Shown here: positions 8,112 to 16,831 of the stretch, piece by piece
How the letters are laid out: every line of letters starts with the position of its first letter
Position numbering within the stretch: the stretch's first letter is position 1
Source: Bacillota bacterium
GTDB taxonomy: Bacteria; Bacillota; Clostridia; Acetivibrionales; Acetivibrionaceae
Length of the DNA stretch: 64,000 nt
NCBI GenBank assembly: GCA_023421115.1
Contig: JAEZUI010000183.1
Span: 1-64,000, forward strand
Direction: 5' to 3'
Program-made: the position numbers and the translations under genes
The notes under the pieces: generated by a model
What the model was told of the DNA's origin: nothing
Databases searched by the model: none
What the model saw: the letters and a program-made list of their open reading frames with translations, nothing else

Positions 8112-11100
8112 ATGCCTAAAAGAAATGATGTAAAGAAAGTCCTGGTAATTGGGTCAGGTCCAATTATAATCGGCCAGGCTGCAGAGTTTGACTATGCGGG
8201 AACACAAGCCTGCCGTGCTTTAAAGGAAGAAAATATTGAAGTTATACTTGTAAACAGTAATCCAGCAACAATTATGACAGATACAAATATTGCGGATAAA
8301 GTATATATAGAGCCACTTACACCCGAGATAGTAAAAAAAATTATTGTTAAAGAAAAGCCTGACAGTATATTACCTACCTTAGGCGGTCAGACGGGGCTTA
8401 ATCTGGCCATGGAACTGGCTGAATCGGGTTTTTTGGAAGAGCAGGGAGTAAAGCTACTTGGAACTGATACTGAGACAATTAAAATGGCCGAAGACAGACA
8501 ATCCTTTAAGGACACTATGGAGCGAATTGGTGAGCCTTGTATTGCGAGCAAAGTTGTAACCACAATAGAAGAGGCTTTAGAGTTTGCAGCCCAAATTGGA
8601 TATCCTGTAATTGTAAGACCTGCTTATACCCTTGGAGGCTCGGGTGGAGGTATAGTTTTCAATGAAAAGGAGCTATTTGAAGTAGGAAGCAATGGTTTAA
8701 GATTGTCTCGAGTTACTCAAGTGCTCATTGAAAAGTGTATTTCCGGTTGGAAGGAAGTTGAGTATGAAGTAATGCGTGACGGTAAGGGAAATGTTATTAC
8801 CGTATGTAATATGGAAAACATAGATCCTGTTGGAGTTCATACTGGGGACAGTATTGTTGTAGCACCATCCCAGACACTCACAGATAAGGAATATCAGATG
8901 CTCCGTACAGCATCCCTCAATATTATTTCGGAATTGGGTATTCAGGGAGGATGTAATGTTCAGTTTGCACTTCATCCTACCAGCTTTGAATATGCAGTTA
9001 TTGAAGTTAATCCAAGGGTTAGCCGTTCATCGGCACTAGCTTCAAAGGCTACGGGATATCCTATCGCAAAGGTTGCATCAAAGATTGCAATAGGTTACGG
9101 TCTTGATGAAATTCAAAATGCAGTAACCGGCAAGACCTATGCGTGTTTTGAGCCGACTCTCGACTATGTAGTTGTTAAGATTCCAAAGTGGCCTTTTGAC
9201 AAGTTTGTAAAGGCAAAAAGGACACTTGGTACTCAGATGAAGGCAACAGGAGAAGTTATGGCTATAAGCAGTTCCTTTGAAGGTGCTTTGATGAAGGCAC
9301 TGCGTTCTCTGGAATTGGGTATATATACACTAGAGCAGGATATCTTTAAGAGCTTTAGTGATGGAGAAATCCGTGAAAAAATTAAGGATATCAATGATGA
9401 AAGGCTTCTTGTTTTGGCAGAGGCGATAAGAAGAGGAATTACAATTGAAGAGATAAATGATATAACAAAGATAGACCTGTACTTCTTAAACAAGATCAAG
9501 GATTTGGTGAGGACAGAAGAAGAGCTTAAGGCAATGAAGCTGGAAAACCTGAACAAGGATTATATAAAGAAGGTTAAAAAGATGGGATTCCCTGATATGG
9601 TAATCGCAAAATATATGGGATGTACCCCAAAGGATGTAAGAGTAAGAAGAAAAGAATTGGGAATATGTGCGACCTACAAGATGGTTGATACCTGTGCAGC
9701 CGAGTTTGAAGCTATAACTCCTTACTATTACTCAACCTTTGATGAAGCCTGTGAATCTAAAAAGTCGGATAAAAAGAAAGTACTTGTTGTGGGGTCAGGA
9801 CCCATTAGAATAGGTCAGGGTATTGAATTTGATTACTGCTCTGTTCATTCGGTATGGGGACTTAAAGAGGAAGGCTATGAGACAATAATAGCAAATAACA
9901 ATCCCGAAACGGTAAGTACAGACTTTGATACTGCTGATAGGCTCTATTTTGAACCTCTGACCGCTGAAGATGTTGAAAACATTGTAGAAACTGAAAAGAT
10001 TGATGGAGTTATTGTTCAGTTTGGTGGTCAGACGGCAATAAAGCTGACCAAAGCGTTAGAGCAAATGGGTGTAAAGATTTTCGGTACAGAGCCTTTCTAT
10101 ATAGATGCAGCTGAGGACCGTGAAAAGTTTGATCAAGTTTTGGAAGAAGTAGGGATACCAAGACCTGAAGGAAAGACTATATTTACTTTAGAAGAGGCTC
10201 TAGAAGCTGCAAATGAGCTAAAATATCCTGTACTTGTAAGACCTTCCTATGTTTTAGGTGGTCAAGGAATGGAGATTGCCTTCAGTGACAAGGATGTTAA
10301 AGAGTATATGGAGATTATTACAAGGGTAAAGCAAGAGCACCCTATATTGATAGATAAGTATATGATGGGTAAGGAAATAGAAGTAGACGCCATTTGTGAC
10401 GGAGAAGATATACTAATTCCGGGTATAATGGAGCATCTTGAAAGAGCGGGAGTTCACTCGGGAGATAGTATATCGGTATATCCTTCCCTTTCAATAAGTG
10501 ATAAACTTAAAGAAAAGATAGTTGACTATACAAGAAAGCTTGCAAAGGCTTTACATGTAATAGGGCTTGTAAATATCCAGTATGTATATTACAATCATGA
10601 ATTGTATGTTATTGAAGTAAATCCACGTTCAAGCCGTACTGTACCTTATATAAGTAAGGTGACAGGAATTCCTATGGTCAATATTGCAACTAGGATTATG
10701 ATGGGCAGGACCCTCAAGGATTTCAAATATGGTACGGGATTATATAAGGAGTCTTTATATTATGCAGTTAAAGTTCCTGTATTCTCTTTTGAAAAGCTGC
10801 ATAATGTGGATACAAGCTTAGGTCCTGAGATGAAGTCTACCGGGGAAGTCTTAGGAATTGCAAAAAGCTTTCCCGATGCACTGTTCAAAGGCATTATCGG
10901 TTCGGGAATGAAGCTTCCTAATAGAAGCGGTGGAATTCTTATGACTGTTCGTGACACTGATAAAACTGAATTAATACCTATAGCCGAGGAATTCGAAAAG
11001 TTGGGCTATGAACTGTATGCGACAGGCAAGACGGCAAATTTGCTGAATACTCAGGGAGTTGCCACAAACGCAGTAAAGAAGATAGAAGAAGGGGAACCGA

Positions 11101-11327
11101 ATATACTTGACCTGATTCAGTCAGGAAAGATAAGTATGATAATCAATACTCCTACACGGGGTAGAAAGCCAGAGAGAGACGGATTTAAGATAAGAAGAAA
11201 GGCAGTTGAGATATCAATACCGTGTATGACCTCTTTAGATACTGCAAAGGCAGTATTGGACTGTATTAAGCTTGGTAAGCAGGAAAGTGATCTTGAAGTA
11301 TTGAACTTGAGTATTTTTGATGAGTAA
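8112..11327 (+). CDS. carB: Carbamoyl-phosphate synthase large subunit
   Basis: A 1071-aa synthetase making carbamoyl phosphate from bicarbonate, ammonia and two ATP. It shows the internal duplication of the family: each half opens with a biotin-carboxylase-like block (KVLVIGSGPIIIGQAAEFDY and VLVVGSGPIRIGQGIEFDY) followed by an ATP-grasp domain (YPVIVRPAYTLGGSGGG; YPVLVRPSYVLGGQGME). A methylglyoxal-synthase-like allosteric domain closes the chain (YATGKTANLL, INTPTRGRKPERDG, IRRKAVE). The start ATG follows AAGGGGG. It is intact along its whole length. Confidence 0.97.
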   Translation: MPKRNDVKKVLVIGSGPIIIGQAAEFDYAGTQACRALKEENIEVILVNSNPATIMTDTNIADKVYIEPLTPEIVKKIIVKEKPDSILPTLGGQTGLNLAMELAESGFLEEQGVKLLGTDTETIKMAEDRQSFKDTMERIGEPCIASKVVTTIEEALEFAAQIGYPVIVRPAYTLGGSGGGIVFNEKELFEVGSNGLRLSRVTQVLIEKCISGWKEVEYEVMRDGKGNVITVCNMENIDPVGVHTGDSIVVAPSQTLTDKEYQMLRTASLNIISELGIQGGCNVQFALHPTSFEYAVIEVNPRVSRSSALASKATGYPIAKVASKIAIGYGLDEIQNAVTGKTYACFEPTLDYVVVKIPKWPFDKFVKAKRTLGTQMKATGEVMAISSSFEGALMKALRSLELGIYTLEQDIFKSFSDGEIREKIKDINDERLLVLAEAIRRGITIEEINDITKIDLYFLNKIKDLVRTEEELKAMKLENLNKDYIKKVKKMGFPDMVIAKYMGCTPKDVRVRRKELGICATYKMVDTCAAEFEAITPYYYSTFDEACESKKSDKKKVLVVGSGPIRIGQGIEFDYCSVHSVWGLKEEGYETIIANNNPETVSTDFDTADRLYFEPLTAEDVENIVETEKIDGVIVQFGGQTAIKLTKALEQMGVKIFGTEPFYIDAAEDREKFDQVLEEVGIPRPEGKTIFTLEEALEAANELKYPVLVRPSYVLGGQGMEIAFSDKDVKEYMEIITRVKQEHPILIDKYMMGKEIEVDAICDGEDILIPGIMEHLERAGVHSGDSISVYPSLSISDKLKEKIVDYTRKLAKALHVIGLVNIQYVYYNHELYVIEVNPRSSRTVPYISKVTGIPMVNIATRIMMGRTLKDFKYGTGLYKESLYYAVKVPVFSFEKLHNVDTSLGPEMKSTGEVLGIAKSFPDALFKGIIGSGMKLPNRSGGILMTVRDTDKTELIPIAEEFEKLGYELYATGKTANLLNTQGVATNAVKKIEEGEPNILDLIQSGKISMIINTPTRGRKPERDGFKIRRKAVEISIPCMTSLDTAKAVLDCIKLGKQESDLEVLNLSIFDE

Positions 11328-11387
11328 GGCCATTTCAAAAAATAACCTATACAGCATTTGACCAGTTGTTTTTTGGAATTACCTAAA
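11325..11387. repeat. Hairpin repeat (family A) after carB
   Basis: The unit starts TAAGGCCATTTCAAAAAATA and ends GTTTTTTGGAATTACCTAA. Its two ends are imperfect inverted repeats of each other. It lies exactly between the carB stop and the pyrK ribosome site, so it is transcribed within the operon. It is one of about ten related units in the window. Confidence 0.75.
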
Positions 11388-11409
11388 AACTTTAGTTTCG
11401 GAGGATAAA

Positions 11410-12195
11410 ATGTCTAGAGTTATACTTGAAAAAGTTGAAAAAGTTGAACAGTTGGCAAAGTCTATATATAGGATGACAATTAAGTCGGATTATGTATCTG
11501 AAAATGCCAAGCCCGGACAATTTGTAAATGTAAAATGCAGCGAAGGAATAAATGCGCTTCTTAGAAGGCCTATTAGCATATGCAAAGTAGATAGAGAAAG
11601 AGCAACTTTCGATATCGTATTTCAGATAAAGGGAATAGGAACGGAGTATCTCTCTCAAAAGATAGCCGGCAGTGAAGTAGATTTAATAGCACCTTTAGGA
11701 AACACATTTGATATTGATACTAAGAATAAGAAGATTGCTGTAGTTGGAGGGGGAATTGGAATATTCCCTCTGCTCTATATTTTAAGAGAGATAAAGGATG
11801 TTGAAAAAAGAGCATATATAGGCTTTCGGAATAAGGATTTTGCAGTATTGTTAGATGAATTTGAAGTAAATTGCGATATGTTAAATATTTCGACCGATGA
11901 TGGAAGTATGGGATATAAAGGTTTGGTTACGGATATTCTTGAAAATGACCTAAAAAGTTGTAAGTTTGATATAATATACACATGCGGTCCTTCGCCGATG
12001 ATAAAGAGAGTTGTTGAAATTGCACATAAAAACAATATAAAATGCCAGGTGTCAATGGAACAAAGGATGGGCTGCGGTATTGGGGCTTGTTTGGTTTGCG
12101 CCTGCAAAACAAAAAAGGAAGATGGTTGGGAGTATAGCCATGTATGTAAGGATGGACCTGTATTCTGGAGTGATGAGGTGATTTTTGATGACTGA
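11410..12195 (+). CDS. pyrK: Dihydroorotate dehydrogenase electron-transfer subunit
   Basis: A flavin and iron-sulfur subunit that passes electrons from PyrD to NAD+. The FAD-binding motif RRPISICKVD is near residue 53. The NAD-binding segment IAVVGGGIGIFPLLYI is near 108. A C-terminal [2Fe-2S] site uses Cys222, Cys227, Cys230 and Cys246 (MGCGIGACLVCAC...HVC). The 261-aa length is normal. Its presence shows that PyrD here is the NAD-linked class 1B enzyme. The stop codon lies just inside the pyrD start. Confidence 0.95.
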   Translation: MSRVILEKVEKVEQLAKSIYRMTIKSDYVSENAKPGQFVNVKCSEGINALLRRPISICKVDRERATFDIVFQIKGIGTEYLSQKIAGSEVDLIAPLGNTFDIDTKNKKIAVVGGGIGIFPLLYILREIKDVEKRAYIGFRNKDFAVLLDEFEVNCDMLNISTDDGSMGYKGLVTDILENDLKSCKFDIIYTCGPSPMIKRVVEIAHKNNIKCQVSMEQRMGCGIGACLVCACKTKKEDGWEYSHVCKDGPVFWSDEVIFDD

Positions 12196-13111
12196 AAATA
12201 TGCCTAAAATGGTTGTTAATATTGGTGGTCTAAAATTAAGCAATCCGGTTATTGCTGCATCGGGTACTTTTGGATTTGGAAGGGAATATAGCGAGTACAC
12301 TGATTTAAATAAGATAGGAGCAATTTCAGTCAAAGGCCTTACCTTAGAGCCCAGACAGGGAAACAAGCCTCCTAGAATTGCAGAAACCCCGGCCGGCATT
12401 TTAAACAGTGTAGGGCTTCAAAATCCGGGAGTAAGGGCATTTATAAAAGATGAGATCCCGTTTTTGAGAAAGTTCAATACTGCGATTATTGCAAATATAG
12501 CAGGTAATACCCTTGAAGACTATTGTGAGATGGCAGATATTTTGTCTGAGGAGGATATTGATGCCGTTGAACTCAATGTGTCCTGTCCGAATGTAAAAAA
12601 AGGATGCATGTCCTTTGGAAATACTACAGCCGGAATAACTGAGATAACTAAGGAAGTCAGAAAGCACTTAAGGAAGCCTTTAATTGTTAAGCTGACACCA
12701 AATGTTACGGATATAAAGGAAATAGCACTAGCAGCAGAAGCTGAAGGTGCTGATGGAATATCATTAATAAATACTCTATATGGTATGGCAATAGATATTC
12801 ACAGAAAGAGACCCATCTTAGCCAATAACTTTGGAGGACTGTCAGGACCAGCAGTAAAGCCTGTTGCATTGAGAATGGTATATGAAGTTTCGAAAGTTGT
12901 TAAAGTGCCTGTTATTGGGATGGGCGGTATAACTACCGGAGATGACGCTGTTGAGTTTATGTTGGCAGGTGCAACCGCTGTTATGGTAGGAACGGCAAAC
13001 TTCGTAAATCCTACTGCTTGTGTAGATGTTGTGAAGGGTATTCAAAATTATCTTAGTATGTATAACATTAATGATGTCAATGATATAATAGGAATGTTGG
13101 AGTTGAACTGA
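12188..13111 (+). CDS. pyrD: Dihydroorotate dehydrogenase, class 1B catalytic subunit
   Basis: FMN enzyme oxidising dihydroorotate to orotate in a heterotetramer with PyrK. The substrate loop has the class 1B catalytic cysteine, Cys133, in LNVSCPNVKKG. Other family marks are NPVIAASGTFGFG near the N-terminus, IVKLTPNV, NTLYGMAID and the phosphate-binding GMGGITTGDDAVEFMLAGA. I chose the ATG at 12188 (307 aa), 7 nt after GAGGTG; a TTG three bases upstream is less likely. It is the last pyrimidine gene of the operon. Confidence 0.95.
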   Translation: MTENMPKMVVNIGGLKLSNPVIAASGTFGFGREYSEYTDLNKIGAISVKGLTLEPRQGNKPPRIAETPAGILNSVGLQNPGVRAFIKDEIPFLRKFNTAIIANIAGNTLEDYCEMADILSEEDIDAVELNVSCPNVKKGCMSFGNTTAGITEITKEVRKHLRKPLIVKLTPNVTDIKEIALAAEAEGADGISLINTLYGMAIDIHRKRPILANNFGGLSGPAVKPVALRMVYEVSKVVKVPVIGMGGITTGDDAVEFMLAGATAVMVGTANFVNPTACVDVVKGIQNYLSMYNINDVNDIIGMLELN

Positions 13112-13156
13112 TATTCAAAGAATGCTGAAATGTTACTTCGAAAGAGGGATATACAA

Positions 13157-13849
13157 ATGAAAACCACAATCATTTTTGTAAGACATGCGGAGGCCGAGGG
13201 AAACCTCTACAGAATTTTTCACGGTTGGACAGATTCGGGTATTACTGAAAAGGGACATGTTCAAGCTAAAAAAGCTGCTGAAAGATTAAAAGATGTAAAC
13301 ATAGATGTCCTCTATTCGAGCAGTTTAAAGAGGACAATTCAAACAGCACAATATATTGCTGATATCAAAGGACTTCCAATTATACGTACGGACAAGCTCA
13401 AAGAGATCAACGGCGGTGATTGGGAAGGTGAGAAGTGGGAGGATTTACCGAATATTTGGCCTGATGAGTACCATACCTGGGAAAATGCACCCCATATTCA
13501 CAGAATGCCAAATGGCGAGACAATGGAAGAGTTTCAGGAAAGACTTAAAAATGAAGTCATGTATATTATAGAAAACAACAAAGGTAAAAATATCTGTGTT
13601 GTAACACATGGAACTGCAATAAGAGCTCTTATGTGCCATTTTTTTCATCTAAATTTGGAGGAAATGATAAATGTTAAGTGGTACGATAATACAGCTATTT
13701 CAATAATTGACTATGAAGAGGGTAGATTTAAAGTTATACTTGAAGGTGATGCATCCCATCTTGGTCTAGAGCTTAGCACCATACAAAATCAAAAGTGGTG
13801 GAAGGACTATATGGAAAAGCATGAACAAGAAATGGAATTGGAGGAGTGA
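13157..13849 (+). CDS. Histidine phosphatase superfamily (phosphoglycerate-mutase-like) protein
   Basis: A 230-aa phosphatase with the catalytic histidine in FVRHAEAEGN near residue 9, the second arginine region SSSLKRTIQTAQYIA, and the late catalytic histidine in CVVTHGTAIRALM. The EINGGDWEGEKWEDL segment is typical of broad-specificity members (GpmB/CobC-like). The substrate cannot be read from sequence. I chose the ATG at 13157, 8 nt after AGAGGG. It is followed after 6 bp by an Mre11/SbcD-like gene, so the two are probably co-transcribed. Confidence 0.85.
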   Translation: MKTTIIFVRHAEAEGNLYRIFHGWTDSGITEKGHVQAKKAAERLKDVNIDVLYSSSLKRTIQTAQYIADIKGLPIIRTDKLKEINGGDWEGEKWEDLPNIWPDEYHTWENAPHIHRMPNGETMEEFQERLKNEVMYIIENNKGKNICVVTHGTAIRALMCHFFHLNLEEMINVKWYDNTAISIIDYEEGRFKVILEGDASHLGLELSTIQNQKWWKDYMEKHEQEMELEE

Positions 13850-13855
13850 TATAAT

Positions 13856-14845
13856 ATGAAACTCCTCTTTTTTACAGATACTCATATAAAAGGCACAACT
13901 CCGAAAAACCGAAAAGATAACTTTTATGAAACATTAAAAAGAAAGTTTAACGAGATATGCGATATATCAAAGGAACTTGAGGTTGATTATATTCTTCATG
14001 GGGGAGATTGGTTTGATAGGCCGGATATTTCACCTTCCATTGTAAGAGAGTTTGCAATTATAATTAAAAGCTTTGGTAAAGAAGTATATACCGTTGCGGG
14101 AAATCATGATATATACGGACACAATCCGGGGACAATAAGCAGAACTATGCTGGGAATTCTAGAGGGTACCGGAGTTGTAAACCTTTTAAAGGATGATGAG
14201 GAGGTTATTCTAAGAAGAGGTGGAATAAGTCTCCAGCTTACAGGGAAATCCTATAATTATGATATTGATGGACAGGACTATGCTAAATATTATATAGTAA
14301 ACAAAAGCAGTAAAGTGGACTATGCTATAAATATTGTCCATGGCATGCTATTGAAAAAGCCCTTTTATGAAGGCATACAGTATACTTTGCTCGATGATAT
14401 CAAGGATACCGAGGCGGATATTACTTTTGCCGGACACTATCACAGTGGTTTTGGGGTAAAAAATATAAAGGATAAGTATTTTGTAAATCCAGGCAGTATC
14501 GTCCGGGTTTCCAACAGTATAAGCGAAATTGAAAGAAAACCAAAGGTAGTGTATATAGAGCTTGAAGATGGTATAAAAATTCGTGAAATAGAACTTAAAT
14601 CAGCTCTTCCGGGAGAAGAGGTTTTAGACCGGGAAGAGCTGGAAAAGGCAAAAGACCGGAGCTTAAGACTCCATCAGTTTTACCAGGGTATATCACAATC
14701 TATGGAGTACAAAAAAATTGATATTGCCGGTATAGTTGAAAATATAGCATCTAATCAAGATTTAAGCAGGGAAGTAAAAGAAGAAGCCTTAAGGAGGATA
14801 GCAATTGCCCAGGAAAGTTTTGCTATGGGGCAAGAAATGGAATGA
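13856..14845 (+). CDS. Mre11/SbcD-like metallophosphoesterase
   Basis: A 329-aa calcineurin-like phosphoesterase. The five metal motifs appear in order: FFTDTHIKG (residue 6), HGGDWFDRP (about 49), TVAGNHDIYGH (about 84), NIVHGML (about 161) and FAGHYHSGFG (about 192). This layout fits the Mre11/SbcD/YhaO nuclease group. The C-terminal part, after residue 240, is charged and helical, as expected for a region that docks on a coiled-coil partner. The stop overlaps the start of the Rad50-like gene in ATGA, so the two proteins are likely a complex. A repair role is inferred. Confidence 0.85.
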   Translation: MKLLFFTDTHIKGTTPKNRKDNFYETLKRKFNEICDISKELEVDYILHGGDWFDRPDISPSIVREFAIIIKSFGKEVYTVAGNHDIYGHNPGTISRTMLGILEGTGVVNLLKDDEEVILRRGGISLQLTGKSYNYDIDGQDYAKYYIVNKSSKVDYAINIVHGMLLKKPFYEGIQYTLLDDIKDTEADITFAGHYHSGFGVKNIKDKYFVNPGSIVRVSNSISEIERKPKVVYIELEDGIKIREIELKSALPGEEVLDREELEKAKDRSLRLHQFYQGISQSMEYKKIDIAGIVENIASNQDLSREVKEEALRRIAIAQESFAMGQEME

Positions 14846-16293
14846 TTCTAATTGAAAAGGTATTAATCGAAAATTTCCAATCCCATGAAAGTACTGAACT
14901 TACTTTTAATGACGGGCTTAATGTAATTATCGGACCATCGGATCACGGAAAGTCTGCCGTCATAAGAGCCATAAAATGGGTTTTATATAATGAACCAAGG
15001 GGCAACGAATTTATACGTCAGGGTAGCAATTTTGCTCGGGTTACCCTATGGTTAAATACAGGTTACGCTATAACACGTGAACGTACTCCAAGTAAGAACA
15101 GATATATACTCTCGGATAGCGATGGGAATTCAAATATTTATGAGGGTTTTGGAAATGAAGTTCCCCAGGAAGTTGTCAAAGCGCACGGAATTCCAAAGGT
15201 AATTATGGATACCGACATAAATTCGAGCATTAATATCGGTAATCAGCTTGAAGGTCCATTCCTTATCTCAGAATCTGGAGCTGTACGTGCTAAAGCAATT
15301 GGTAGACTTACAGGACTTCATATAATTGATAAATCCATTCGTGACAGTGGGACAGATTTGAGACGCGAGAATCAGACTCGTGACAGGTTTGAAAAGGAAC
15401 TTGATGAAGTAAATGAAAAGCTTAAAGAATATGAGTATCTTGATGTACTTGAAGAAAAAATTGAAGCTAGCTCAAAGCTTATAGAAAAAATTGAAAAGGG
15501 CTTAGAAAGAATTGCTTCACTGACAAATATAAAGCAAAATCTTAAGGATATTGATGAAAAATATAAGCAAACTGTTTATGAAATTGCAAAACTTGAGAAA
15601 ATAGAAGAATGCGATATTATTTTAAAAAATATCGAAGTTGATTTTATTAAGTTAAAGTCAATGGATAATCTCAGTAACAGGTTTAGTGACAATTTAACGG
15701 CAGTAAAGGAAATGGAAAAAACCCTTTCAATGACCGAGGGTGTAAGCATTTGTATAAGTTTGATCAAACAGGCCGAAGAGAAAGTATATAGATATGAAAA
15801 GCTTCAAAAGGCAAAAAAGGTATTGAAAGATTTAGAAAATGAACTGGCTAATGTTGAAAATATATTAAACAGGACAAAAAATATTCAAATTTCAGATGGT
15901 ATGATTAGTAAAATTGGAGAAAATAATATAAGGGTCATGCAACTTATTGCGATAAAAGAAAAACTTTTAGACTATGACCGAGAAATTGATAAAGTGCATA
16001 CTATGCTAGATAAAAGCATAGATTTAACCGAATCGGATGCTATTATCAGCGAAATTGTAAAAAAAAGTGAAAGACTTGTGAAGCTTGAAGCCATAGGAAA
16101 CAGATTAGCTCCTATATTAAATAATATTATTGATGGAAATAATTATCTTAATAGCAATAATGAAGAGATTGAAAAGAAATTAAAAATATATACGGATTTG
16201 TTAAAAGAAAGTGGCAAGTGTCCGATGTGTAACAGCAAAATCAGTGATGATAAATTGGATGATATTATAAGGCATTATAAGGAGGCTCATTGA
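14842..16293 (+). CDS. Rad50/SbcC-like ATPase N-terminal half ending at a zinc hook
   Basis: A 483-aa protein. Residues 1-55 form a Rad50-type ATPase lobe with Walker A GPSDHGKSAVIRAIKW and the conserved IENFQSHESTELTF. Residues about 140-160 hold a Q-loop-like GPFLISESGAVRAKAIGRLT. From about 190 to 455 it is coiled coil. Near the C-terminus is a CxxC zinc hook, KCPMCNSK. A full Rad50/SbcC continues with a return coil and a second lobe carrying the ABC signature and Walker B; neither is present here or in the next gene. The frame ends cleanly in ATGA with the next start, so this looks like a real short form, not a frameshift. Confidence 0.8.
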   Translation: MILIEKVLIENFQSHESTELTFNDGLNVIIGPSDHGKSAVIRAIKWVLYNEPRGNEFIRQGSNFARVTLWLNTGYAITRERTPSKNRYILSDSDGNSNIYEGFGNEVPQEVVKAHGIPKVIMDTDINSSINIGNQLEGPFLISESGAVRAKAIGRLTGLHIIDKSIRDSGTDLRRENQTRDRFEKELDEVNEKLKEYEYLDVLEEKIEASSKLIEKIEKGLERIASLTNIKQNLKDIDEKYKQTVYEIAKLEKIEECDIILKNIEVDFIKLKSMDNLSNRFSDNLTAVKEMEKTLSMTEGVSICISLIKQAEEKVYRYEKLQKAKKVLKDLENELANVENILNRTKNIQISDGMISKIGENNIRVMQLIAIKEKLLDYDREIDKVHTMLDKSIDLTESDAIISEIVKKSERLVKLEAIGNRLAPILNNIIDGNNYLNSNNEEIEKKLKIYTDLLKESGKCPMCNSKISDDKLDDIIRHYKEAH

Positions 16294-16541
16294 TGGCTAT
16301 TGAGTATGAAAAGAAAATCAATCAGATCAAGGAAAATCTTGATAAGGCAAAGAATATGAGAATAAGGGCGGAAGCACGTCTTGAGCAGCTAAACAAACAA
16401 AAAGAAGATATTTTGAGTGAGCTTAAAGAACTTAATGTATCACCTGACGAGCTTGATGTGGAAATAAGCAAACTCAAGAGTGAGATTGAGGATTTGATGG
16501 ATAGGGCACAAAGTCTTATTCCGCAAGACTTAATTAAATAA
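16293..16541 (+). CDS. Small coiled-coil protein, 82 aa
   Basis: Starts at an ATG sharing its first base with the upstream stop, 7 nt after AAGGAGG. The sequence is nearly all heptad-like helix (KKINQIKENLDKAKNMRI, then LEQLNKQKEDILSELKELN). No cysteine, no ATPase motif and no membrane segment are present. It is the last gene of the Mre11/half-Rad50 cassette. A third subunit bound to the coiled coil of its neighbour is a reasonable guess, but nothing in the sequence proves it. Confidence 0.7.
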   Translation: MAIEYEKKINQIKENLDKAKNMRIRAEARLEQLNKQKEDILSELKELNVSPDELDVEISKLKSEIEDLMDRAQSLIPQDLIK

Positions 16542-16831
16542 GGCAAATTCAAGATTTACTATATAGTTTTAAAGCGAGGAGCCTATAACTGAAGCTTTTA
16601 GGTTGCGGCATCTATAGTACATTATTTTGTATTTTAAAGAGCTTAAAAAAGTAATTGACAATTTAGCTTGGAAAGGCAATAATGATTAGGAATGACTATT
16701 AATTAAGTTTTTATTAAGTAATATCAAAAAAATTTGATTTAATGGTATTTCGCAAGGATAAATATGAAGTGATTTTTCGTTATTGCTGAGTGGTAAGGTG
16801 AAATAAATAAATCTAGTTTGAGGTGTATAAC
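16542..16831. other. Intergenic region before rimO
   Basis: About 290 bp of A/T-rich sequence without a gene. A partial hairpin is possible around 16577-16602 (AGCCTA...TAGGTT). At 16719-16738 a short AAGTAATATCAAAAAAATTT segment resembles one arm of the family A hairpin repeat. I saw no clear promoter or terminator. Confidence 0.4.
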
